Source: Bdellovibrionales bacterium (GTDB taxonomy: Bacteria > Bdellovibrionota > UBA1018). Taken from it: a stretch of 64,000 bases of DNA. The notes below the pieces were generated by a model. The model worked only from the letters and a program-made list of their open reading frames with translations, was not told the origin of the DNA and did not search any database. Below are positions 1-7,000 of this stretch, piece by piece. A program made the translations under genes and the position numbers. The DNA lies in the NCBI GenBank assembly GCA_018266355.1, contig JAFEAP010000011.1, positions 1-64,000 of the forward strand. The letters run 5' to 3'. Within the stretch, counting starts at the first letter, position 1. Every line of letters begins with the position of its first letter.

Positions 1-1250
1 ACCCAAACCTTCACGCTGACGAACTCCGGCACCGCGACGGCGACCGGATGCTCCGCTCCCTCGATCACCGACACCACGAACTTCACCATCGTCACCGATA
101 ACTGCGGCACGAACACGCTGGCCGGATCGAATACGACCTGCACCGTCGACGTGCGCGCGAATCCGACGACGACCGGAGGGAAGTCCACGACCCTTTCCCG
201 GACTTGTACCTTCGGCGGGTCCGCCGCGACGACCACGAACCAGATCGTCGCCACCGGCGTCGCACCGGCGCTCGCGTGGACCCCGCTCACGAAGGATTTC
301 GGAAACGTGAACCAAGGTTCGAACTCCTCCACCCAGACGTTCACGCTCACGAACTCCGGTACCGCGACCGCGACCGGTTGCTCGGCGCCCGCGCTCTCGA
401 ACACGACCGACTTTACCGTCGTCACCGATAACTGCGGTACGAACCCGCTCGCCGGTGCGAACGCGACGTGTACCGTCGACGTTCGCGCGAACCCGGCGTC
501 GACCGGATCGAAAACCGCGACTCTCTCGCGGACCTGCACGTTCGGCGGATCGCCGGCGACGACCACGAACGGAATCGTCGTCACGGGAGTCTATCCGAAT
601 CTCGCGTGGACCCCGCTCACGAACAACTTCGGCACGCTCGCATACACTTACGGTAAATCTGGCAGCGTTACCTTCACGTTCACGAATAGCGGCACCGGAG
701 ACGCCACGGGTTGCTCGGCGCCGACCCTGACCGGAACGAACCCGACCCAATTCGAAATCTCGATCGATAACTGCGGCACTTCCAACCTCGCGGTCGGAGC
801 ATCGTGTACGGTGAACGTAAGGACGAACCTTTCGGGCACGGGATTGAAAAAGGCGACCTTGAGCCGGGTCTGCTCTTTCGGGGGCACGAAAACGACGACC
901 GTGGACATGATTCGCGCCACCGGAGCCGCGGCCGGCGCGAGTCTCTACGCCGGGTCCTGGACCGACGGTTCCCTCGGCCTCGCCTACTCCGGCCGCAAAA
1001 CGGCCGACCAGTACGTCTATTTCACGAATCGCGGCACCGCCTCCGCGACCGGTTGCACCGCGCCGTCCATCACGGACACGACCAACTTCACGATCGTTTC
1101 CACGGACTGCGGCGCCTCGCTCGCCGTGGGTGCGGGTTGCTCGGTGAAAGTCCGCGGGAACCCGACGACCACCGGCGATAAGACGGGGACGCTCAGCCTG
1201 AATTGCACCGGAGCTTCGGCCACGAAGGACCTCGGGACCACTCAGGACGA
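1..1250 (+). repeat. Four tandem ~330-bp coding repeats (anchor-D units)
   Basis: The stretch around base 1 (threonine-rich strand ending in a Gly-Cys-Ser) recurs at about 331, 667 and 1009, giving spacings of 330, 336 and 342 bases. The first two copies are very close at the DNA level and the fourth is the most diverged. More copies probably lie upstream of the window. Confidence 0.8.
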
Positions 1251-3342
1251 TTCGTACCCCGTGCAGATTTCGCTCGGTGCCGGCAATATGCTGATGCGTA
1301 CGAATAACTCGACCCTTCGCTATACCGGTTGGAGCAGCTGGACATACTGGGGCGCAACGAGTCTGTCCGACGTGACCCAAGTCAGTGCCGGTAACGGATC
1401 GATGTGCGCGGTCCGTTCGGGAGGAACGGTCGCGTGTTCGGGTTGGAACGGCTACGGTCAGCTCGGGAACGGCACCACCACCGACGAGTGGGCGGACTAC
1501 GTGAGCGTTTCCGGGATCTCGACGGCGACCCAGGTGGCGATGGCACCGGATGGCCACGCCTGCGCGATTCTTTCAGGCGGGTCTATGAAATGTTGGGGGA
1601 ACAATAACCGCGGCCAACTCGGGAATAACACGACGACCGAAAGCCATACCCCGGTCAGCGTCAGCGGGATTTCGACCGCGACCTCACTTTCACTCGGAGA
1701 CGGATATAGTTGTGCGGTTCTCAGCGGCGGAACCGCGAAGTGCTGGGGGCAAAATGATTCGGGCCAGCTCGGCGACGGCACCGCGACCGACCGGAAAACC
1801 CCGGTGAACGTGAAGAGCGCCTCGGGCGTGAACCTCACGAACGTTTCGAGCATCGCGGGCGGCGAGTACACCACTTGCGCCGTCCTCAGCGACGCCACCA
1901 TCCGCTGCTGGGGCATGAACCAATACGGTAACATCGGGAACGGATCGACGAGCGACCGCCACTACGCCGACCAAGGCCCGACGGGAATCACGACCGGTAG
2001 CAAGGTCGCCCCGGGCTACCTGCACTCCTGCGCGATTCTCACCGACGGTACCGCGAAGTGCTGGGGCGAGAACGGTCAGGCCCAACTCGGCGACGGCACC
2101 GTCACCCAAAGCCTGACGCCGGTCACGGTCTCCGGACTCTCCGGCGCGACGGACATCAGCACGGCCGACAAGGAGACGTGCGCCCTCACTTCGGGCAACG
2201 AAGTGAAGTGCTGGGGCGACGACGTCGACGGCCATCGCGGGATCGGGATCGATAACACGAAGCCGGTTCCAACGGCGATCTCGGGTCTGAGCGGAGTCGC
2301 GCAAGTCGCGACCGGCGAACAGACCTCCTGCGCGGCGCTGAGCGACGGCACCGTGAAATGTTGGGGTTACTGGGCTTCGGACTGGGAAGCGGGACCGTCC
2401 GGCGACAACACGAACGTCGCGACTCCGACGACGGTCACCGGACTTTCGGGCGTCACCCAAATCGCCGCCGCCCGCCGTTCCTATTGCGCGCTCGCCTCAG
2501 GTTCGATCCAGTGCTGGGGCAAGAACGACTACGGTCAGCTCGGCGACGGCACGACGAACCAAAGCTCCACGCCGGTCAGTGTCCTCGGAATATCCAGCGC
2601 GACCCAACTCATCGCCGGGTTCGATCACTTCTGCGCGCGCCTCTCCGACGGAACCGCGAAGTGCTGGGGCAACAACGACGAAGGCCAACTCGGCGACGGC
2701 AGCCAGACGAATCGTTCGACGCCGGTGACGGTCGCCGGCGTGACCGGCATCGCCTCGATCTGGGGCAGTAAATACCTCCACACCTGCGCCGTACTGCAGA
2801 CCACGGGCGCGGTGAAATGCTGGGGCTACAACGACCGCGGACAGCTCGGGAACAATTCGACCTCGAACAGCCTCACGCCGGTCGACGTCTCGGGCCTTTC
2901 GAACGTGAGTTCGATGGCGCTCGGAGAAGGCCATACTTGCGCCCTCCTCACCGACGGTACCGCCCGGTGCTGGGGCGCAAACTGGGGGAATCAGCTCGGC
3001 GACGGAAGCGGGACGGAGGCCCATACGCCGGTGAACGTCGATTGGTACTCGAACGTGACCGCGCTCGCTTCGGGACCGAACACGGTCTGCGCGTTGCTTT
3101 CGGGAGGCTCCGTCCGGTGTTGGGGCCTCTACGGCGCGATGATCGGACGCGGGGATCAGTACAGCGAAAGCTGGCCGGATCTTTCGTCGGCCTTCAACTT
3201 GACGAACGCGACCCAAATCTCCGGCGGAATCAACCATTTCTGCGCGACGCTTTCCGATAATACCGTGAAGTGTTGGGGCGGCGCGGACGCGGTCGGCCTC
3301 CCGAACAAAACTCTCACGAGCGTCGGCGGGTTCATCCCGTAA
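1..3342 (+). CDS. Large surface protein, 5'-truncated: anchor-D Ig-like repeats followed by RCC1 repeats
   Basis: The frame is already open at base 1, so the N-terminus, including any signal peptide, lies outside the window; 1113 codons are visible. Residues 1 to about 415 hold four units of about 110 residues that look like ASH/choice-of-anchor-D Ig-like domains, each with a TNSGTATATGCSAP-type strand and a DNCGT strand. Residues from about 430 to the end hold 13 RCC1/BNR-type units with the pattern CAxLSxGTxKCWGxNxxGQLGDG. Each RCC1 unit carries two cysteines, which suggests disulfide-stabilised propeller blades in an oxidising compartment. Proteins of this build are usually exported or cell-surface. 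No catalytic motif is seen, so adhesion or ligand binding is only an inference. It converges on the next gene with 6 bases between stops. Confidence 0.85.
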   Translation, partial: TQTFTLTNSGTATATGCSAPSITDTTNFTIVTDNCGTNTLAGSNTTCTVDVRANPTTTGGKSTTLSRTCTFGGSAATTTNQIVATGVAPALAWTPLTKDFGNVNQGSNSSTQTFTLTNSGTATATGCSAPALSNTTDFTVVTDNCGTNPLAGANATCTVDVRANPASTGSKTATLSRTCTFGGSPATTTNGIVVTGVYPNLAWTPLTNNFGTLAYTYGKSGSVTFTFTNSGTGDATGCSAPTLTGTNPTQFEISIDNCGTSNLAVGASCTVNVRTNLSGTGLKKATLSRVCSFGGTKTTTVDMIRATGAAAGASLYAGSWTDGSLGLAYSGRKTADQYVYFTNRGTASATGCTAPSITDTTNFTIVSTDCGASLAVGAGCSVKVRGNPTTTGDKTGTLSLNCTGASATKDLGTTQDDSYPVQISLGAGNMLMRTNNSTLRYTGWSSWTYWGATSLSDVTQVSAGNGSMCAVRSGGTVACSGWNGYGQLGNGTTTDEWADYVSVSGISTATQVAMAPDGHACAILSGGSMKCWGNNNRGQLGNNTTTESHTPVSVSGISTATSLSLGDGYSCAVLSGGTAKCWGQNDSGQLGDGTATDRKTPVNVKSASGVNLTNVSSIAGGEYTTCAVLSDATIRCWGMNQYGNIGNGSTSDRHYADQGPTGITTGSKVAPGYLHSCAILTDGTAKCWGENGQAQLGDGTVTQSLTPVTVSGLSGATDISTADKETCALTSGNEVKCWGDDVDGHRGIGIDNTKPVPTAISGLSGVAQVATGEQTSCAALSDGTVKCWGYWASDWEAGPSGDNTNVATPTTVTGLSGVTQIAAARRSYCALASGSIQCWGKNDYGQLGDGTTNQSSTPVSVLGISSATQLIAGFDHFCARLSDGTAKCWGNNDEGQLGDGSQTNRSTPVTVAGVTGIASIWGSKYLHTCAVLQTTGAVKCWGYNDRGQLGNNSTSNSLTPVDVSGLSNVSSMALGEGHTCALLTDGTARCWGANWGNQLGDGSGTEAHTPVNVDWYSNVTALASGPNTVCALLSGGSVRCWGLYGAMIGRGDQYSESWPDLSSAFNLTNATQISGGINHFCATLSDNTVKCWGGADAVGLPNKTLTSVGGFIP
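1393..3290 (+). repeat. Thirteen RCC1-type coding repeats with paired cysteines
   Basis: Thirteen copies of a C-W-G or C-S-G core occur at intervals of roughly 48 to 58 codons, each preceded by a C-A-x-L-S-x-G-T strand. Thirteen blades are one short of two complete seven-bladed propellers. The last two units lose the GQLGDG consensus. Confidence 0.75.
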
Positions 3343-3348
3343 CGCCGC

Positions 3349-4167
3349 TCAGCCCCAGGGCTCGAATCCGATCAGCTTCCGGGCGAGCTCGGTCAGTTCG
3401 ATCGAGAACGCGAGTTCCGGGTCCGGCTGCCCCGCCCATCCGCGCTGGTTTTCGGGTGCGCGGCGTTCGGTGAAAAGCCGGACGCGTTTACGGCGTTCGC
3501 GCTCGGGATCGGAGAAGATTTCCGTGGGCATCATCGTGACGAACTGGGCGATGTGGGGGCGATCGCCGAGGTTCGTCGAAGCGCTGCACGGCAGACGCGG
3601 ATCCCACACGAGCAAATCCCCCGCTCGCGCGGAAACGGATTCGACCGGGGCCTCTCCGAGCTCGGGCACGCGCCAATCCGCGCTCGGTCGCTCGCGCCAC
3701 CACGATTCGATCTCGCGGTAGACCGCGGGCGAACACCGGAAACCGCCGCTCTCCGCGCTCAGGTCGGTCAGGAAAAGCATTCCGTGGACCACGCCGGGAT
3801 GAGCACCGCGAGGATCTCCGCTCCACGCGAGTCGTTCCGAAACCGGCACGCGCGCGTGACCGTTCGGCGCGCGGAAACGCGCGCGATCCATGCTCACCCA
3901 GAGCCTCTCCGTTCCGTAGATCTCGCAAAAGGCGGCGTAGACCGCGGGGTACATCCGGATTTTCCAGAGCGCCGGGGCGTGGTGAAGCGGAACGACGTCG
4001 TCGTTTTCCGGCGGCAATCGCAGCCACGACGCCGGATCTTCGGGCCAGGCTCCCGCGAAATCGCAAATCGATCGCACGGCTTCCTTCACGAGGGATTCCG
4101 GCACGACTTGGCGAAACACGCGGTACCCCTTCGAACCCAACGCCGATCGCAAATGGAGAATACTCAC
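3349..4167 (-). CDS. PhyH-fold (phytanoyl-CoA dioxygenase-like) protein with apparently missing iron ligands
   Basis: A 272-residue protein whose layout matches bacterial phytanoyl-CoA dioxygenase-family proteins. It has a GVVHGMLFLTDL strand (residues 125-136), a SGGFRCSP turn (140-147), a GDLLVWDPRLP strand (183-193) and DRPHIAQFV (202-210). In active members the first strand is preceded by an HxD-type iron motif and the second is followed by a histidine (RLPHG). Here these positions read AWSGD (114-118) and RLPCS (191-195). Fe(II)/2-oxoglutarate oxygenase activity is therefore doubtful and it may be a pseudoenzyme. The ligand alignment was made from memory of the family. It points away from the XRE gene across a 176-base AT-rich gap. 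Confidence 0.6.
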   Translation of the reverse strand: MSILHLRSALGSKGYRVFRQVVPESLVKEAVRSICDFAGAWPEDPASWLRLPPENDDVVPLHHAPALWKIRMYPAVYAAFCEIYGTERLWVSMDRARFRAPNGHARVPVSERLAWSGDPRGAHPGVVHGMLFLTDLSAESGGFRCSPAVYREIESWWRERPSADWRVPELGEAPVESVSARAGDLLVWDPRLPCSASTNLGDRPHIAQFVTMMPTEIFSDPERERRKRVRLFTERRAPENQRGWAGQPDPELAFSIELTELARKLIGFEPWG

Positions 4168-4297
4168 CTTGCCTCCGAAAGAATTGAACTTTTCGAGACA
4201 CTAAGAGCCTTTTCCTTACTAAGTACTACGATGCTTTAAAAGAAAAACCTTCGTGTTTTATTCAGTTTCGAATGTTGAACAGATTGGGCAACCTTTC

Positions 4298-4326
4298 TTG
4301 ACTCGTTCAACGGGGAGCACTTTAAT
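4298..4326 (+). promoter_or_regulatory. Candidate sigma70 promoter for the XRE regulator gene
   Basis: TTGACT at 4298-4303 and TTTAAT at 4321-4326 are separated by exactly 17 bases. They lie in an unusually AT-rich stretch for this genome. Transcription would begin about 10 bases before the ATG at 4344, leaving almost no leader and no visible Shine-Dalgarno sequence. Confidence 0.6.
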
Positions 4327-4343
4327 CGAAATCACGCTCACCT

Positions 4344-4685
4344 ATGGCCACCCGGAAATCCAAATCGCGCCGAACTTCTCCGCCCCGCCGGCCCACGGGC
4401 GCGCGCGCATCCCGTCGGATCGCCGATCTCTTGCGCGAAAAGCGGATCGAGAAAAATCTTTCGCAGAACGACCTCGCCCGAATGATGGGGTACGAGAGCG
4501 CGCAGTTCGTTTCCGATTGGGAGCGCGCCTACTCCGCGGTCCCGCTCCCGAAAATCATCGACCTCGCGAAAATCCTCGACTTCGATCACGCGCGCGTCTT
4601 CGAAATGTTCGTCGAGTTCTCGAAGGAACGGGTCGAGCGCGAGCTGCGCGAGGAGTACCGATTCCTTCTCGACCGGAAGGCTTGA
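4344..4685 (+). CDS. XRE-family helix-turn-helix transcriptional regulator
   Basis: A 113-residue protein. The first 22 residues are basic and disordered-looking (ATRKSKSRRTSPPRRPT). Residues about 25-85 form a Cro/CI-type helix-turn-helix: IADLLREKRIEKNLSQNDLARMMG is the classic first half and WERAYSAVPLPKIIDLAKIL the second. The tail is a charged helix with many Glu and Arg residues. The candidate promoter starts transcription close to the ATG, so the message may be nearly leaderless. No target operator was recognised. The gene sits alone between the divergent PhyH-like gene and a small secreted-protein gene, so its regulon cannot be read from context. Confidence 0.85.
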   Translation: MATRKSKSRRTSPPRRPTGARASRRIADLLREKRIEKNLSQNDLARMMGYESAQFVSDWERAYSAVPLPKIIDLAKILDFDHARVFEMFVEFSKERVERELREEYRFLLDRKA

Positions 4686-4731
4686 CTCCGCGTTCCTTTC
4701 CGATCGCGTCCCGACGGGCTAGTCTGCCCGC

Positions 4732-5064
4732 ATGACTCCCATTCTGCTCGCGCTCGGCGCCTCGCTGCTTTGTTGGAAGCCCCATCCGTTCATCTACCAC
4801 GCCCGCTACTGGGTGGAGATTTCGGCCGTCGCCGAACGCGCGGACGTCCTGCGCTTCGAATACGGAACCGGCACCGACGAAGCGATGACCGACGTCTATT
4901 TAGTGGATACGGTGGTCGCGACCGGGGACGCTTACCGGACCGAAGCCGCGAATCCGATGGACCTCTCGTTCAAGCCGGCAAAGAACTCCCGCTTCGATCT
5001 CGAGATCCGCGACCGGAGCCGCGACATGGTCGTTTCCCGCTTACGCGGATTTCGCTGCGATTAG
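4732..5064 (+). CDS. Small secreted protein of unknown function
   Basis: A 110-residue protein that I do not recognise. The first 13 residues (MTPILLALGASLL) are hydrophobic and could be a short signal peptide, although the positive n-region is missing. The remainder is rich in Asp, Arg and Val and looks like a small beta-sandwich (YWVEISAV, DVLRFEYG, DVYLVDTVVATG, FDLEIRDRS). Two cysteines (near residues 14 and 109) could pair. It follows the XRE gene after 46 bases on the same strand. No strong ribosome-binding site is evident. The coding call rests on a Met start, GC-rich third positions and a clean gap before the pilin gene. Confidence 0.6.
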   Translation: MTPILLALGASLLCWKPHPFIYHARYWVEISAVAERADVLRFEYGTGTDEAMTDVYLVDTVVATGDAYRTEAANPMDLSFKPAKNSRFDLEIRDRSRDMVVSRLRGFRCD

Positions 5065-5150
5065 AAGCGCCGCCCGGGCACTCACAACTCTTGGGCTTTT
5101 CCGTTCGGTCAGGTACTCTATACCTATAGCCCGAAGGAAGGCGCCGCCAT

Positions 5151-5750
5151 ATGGTCTCCCGTCTCAGAGACAATAGAGCTCCGGCCGACGCGGGGTTTAC
5201 CCTCGTGGAGCTCATGATCACCGTTTCGATCCTGGCGATCCTCGCCTCGATCGCGCTGCCGAACTACTATAACTTCGTCGCGCGCTCCCGGCAGACGGAG
5301 GCTCGGATCACGCTCTCGGCGATGTACCTCGCGGAGTACGCCTTCAACGTGGATCAGGACACGTTCACGACTTGCCTGACCGACGCGGGCTACGTCCGGC
5401 CGAGCACGAATACGATGTTTTACGCCGGCGGCTTCGTCGCCTCGAGTTCGACCTGCGGCGACGGAACCCAAGACTGCCACCTCGCGATCTTCAACGACCC
5501 TTCGATCCCCGGCGGAACCCCGTGCTCCTCGGGAGCGTTTCCTTCCGGAGGCTTCTTCCTTCCCGATCGCGGAGCTTCGGGCAGTCCGGTGACCAGCGCC
5601 CAATTCGCCGCGAACGTCACCTCCTCGATCTCGAAAAGCGCGTTTCAAATCGCCGTCGCCGGCCAAATCTCCGTGCGCGATCCCGCTCTCATCGACGTTT
5701 GGACCATCGACGAAGGAAAAGTCATCATGAACCAGAAATCGGGACTCTGA
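5151..5750 (+). CDS. Type IV pilin / pilin-like prepilin
   Basis: A 199-residue protein with a textbook class III prepilin leader. Fourteen residues precede the PilD cleavage site G15-F16 in AGFTLVELM, with the conserved Glu at +5 of the mature protein (E20), then a hydrophobic helix (ITVSILAILASIALPNYY). The globular half has four or more cysteines (TTCLTD, STCGDGTQDC, TPCSSG), which suggests disulfide-closed loops. It would assemble in a type IV pilus or a type II secretion pseudopilus. The small head and solitary locus fit PilA better than a Gsp operon, but this is unsettled. GAAGGAAGG about 10 bases before the ATG is a strong ribosome-binding site. The next gene starts one base after the stop. 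Confidence 0.85.
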   Translation: MVSRLRDNRAPADAGFTLVELMITVSILAILASIALPNYYNFVARSRQTEARITLSAMYLAEYAFNVDQDTFTTCLTDAGYVRPSTNTMFYAGGFVASSSTCGDGTQDCHLAIFNDPSIPGGTPCSSGAFPSGGFFLPDRGASGSPVTSAQFAANVTSSISKSAFQIAVAGQISVRDPALIDVWTIDEGKVIMNQKSGL

Positions 5751-5751
5751 C

Positions 5752-6540
5752 GTGAACCGGCGACCTTGGCTACTCGTGCTCTTGGCTTTTCTCTACTGCG
5801 TCTCGCCGCTGATCTATCCCGTCTTCGTTTGGGCGTACTTCGGCACTCCGCTCGGAACGGTGGCGAAGGAAACGCTCGATTCGAACTCGACCCTCCGAAA
5901 CTTCGAGACGTTCGTGCTTCCGATCGGGCTCGGCTTGTTCACTTTCTTCGCGCGGCGGATCAGCTACTTCATCGTCGTCGTCGGCTCGATCTACCTCGTC
6001 TCGCGGAACGTGTACGTCTTCGCCTCGATGGGAAGTACCTTCCCCCTCTCGGGTTTGATCGGGATGAACCTGCTCGTCGTCTTCGTGATCGTCTACCTTT
6101 CGCGTAAGAGCACGCGGGCGATCTATTTCAACTCGAAGATGCGGTGGTGGGAAACCGATCCGCGCTACGTCGTCGGATGGGACGCGCGCATGGCGCGCGC
6201 GGGGACTCTTCCGAAGCCGGTGAAAATCCGGAACATCGCGATCGGCGGCGCCGCGGTCGAGACTCCCGATCACGGGTTCCAACCGCACGAGGCCATCCAA
6301 GTCGCGTTCCGTTACGAGGGGAAAGATTTCGAGTTCCCGGCCGGAGTGGTTTGGGAACAGCGGGCGGGAGTGAATCCGAACGTGATCGGCGTCCGATGGA
6401 TCGACGGCAAGAAAAGCGCGGCCTGGCACGCGATGCGCGCGCTCGTGAAAGAGCTGAAGGCGAAAGGGACGCCGACCACGCGGCCCTCCGAATGGTGGCA
6501 GGACGTGAAGGCCTGGTTCACTCGGGCTGACAGCACCTGA
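5752..6540 (+). CDS. Membrane protein with a C-terminal PilZ-like domain
   Basis: A 262-residue protein starting at a GTG one base after the pilin stop, so it is very probably co-translated. Hydrophobic segments near residues 6-29, 48-64, 68-88 and 98-118 form a four-helix membrane part. Residues about 140-240 resemble a PilZ domain: KIRNIAIGGAAVE stands where the D/NxSxxG motif is expected, followed by strands ending in GVRWID. The key Ser is Ala and no clear RxxxR precedes it, so c-di-GMP binding may be weak or lost. Coupling with a pilin gene suggests a role in pilus control. The domain call is from pattern only and moderately uncertain. Confidence 0.6.
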   Translation: MNRRPWLLVLLAFLYCVSPLIYPVFVWAYFGTPLGTVAKETLDSNSTLRNFETFVLPIGLGLFTFFARRISYFIVVVGSIYLVSRNVYVFASMGSTFPLSGLIGMNLLVVFVIVYLSRKSTRAIYFNSKMRWWETDPRYVVGWDARMARAGTLPKPVKIRNIAIGGAAVETPDHGFQPHEAIQVAFRYEGKDFEFPAGVVWEQRAGVNPNVIGVRWIDGKKSAAWHAMRALVKELKAKGTPTTRPSEWWQDVKAWFTRADST

Positions 6541-6570
6541 AACGATTCGAAACCCGTTCTCGGCGGACCG

Positions 6571-6882
6571 TCAAAAGGAACGTTTCGAAAAGTGAGGCAC
6601 CACCTTGACCGAGGTGAGGCACTTCGTTTCGATTTCCGCGCATTGCGAATCCCAGGGCTTGTTTAAAACCGAGTGGGCGACGCACTGGACGACCTCGTTC
6701 GAATAACCGACGCTTTCGAGACAGTCGGCGAAGCCGAATACGGAGATTTGAGCGGTTTGCTTGCAGAGGGAGCTCTCGCAGAACTCGTGTCCGCCTCCAC
6801 TGCTCGATCCACCCGCGACGGCCGCGGGAATAGAGATCAGGATCAAGAGAGAAAACCAGGCATTCGTCGTCAGGCGATTCAT
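6571..6882 (-). CDS. Small cysteine-rich secreted protein
   Basis: A 103-residue protein with a signal peptide (hydrophobic WFSLLILISIPAAVA, cleavage after about residue 23). A Gly/Ser linker (GGSSSGGG) and a compact domain with six cysteines (HEFCESSLC, FADC, QCVA, QCAE, TKC) follow. The even number and spacing suggest three disulfides in a helical bundle. The family is not recognised. It converges on the pilin/PilZ pair with 30 bases between stops, and its upstream region (6883-7000) is AT-rich. Confidence 0.65.
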   Translation of the reverse strand: MNRLTTNAWFSLLILISIPAAVAGGSSSGGGHEFCESSLCKQTAQISVFGFADCLESVGYSNEVVQCVAHSVLNKPWDSQCAEIETKCLTSVKVVPHFSKRSF

Positions 6883-7000
6883 CGCGATTTTTCCTTCCAG
6901 AACTTCCCACCTATATCAAAATCGAACTAAAACAGTCAACTTATTTTCTTCCTATAAATTTGAGTCATTTCGAGCCGTTAGGAAGCCATCCGGAGAAAGG

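Noticed and set aside
1..1250. Tandem repeats as a possible CRISPR array
   Set aside because: The repeat period is 330 bases, inside an open reading frame and translating to protein domains; there are no short direct repeats with unique spacers here or elsewhere in the window.
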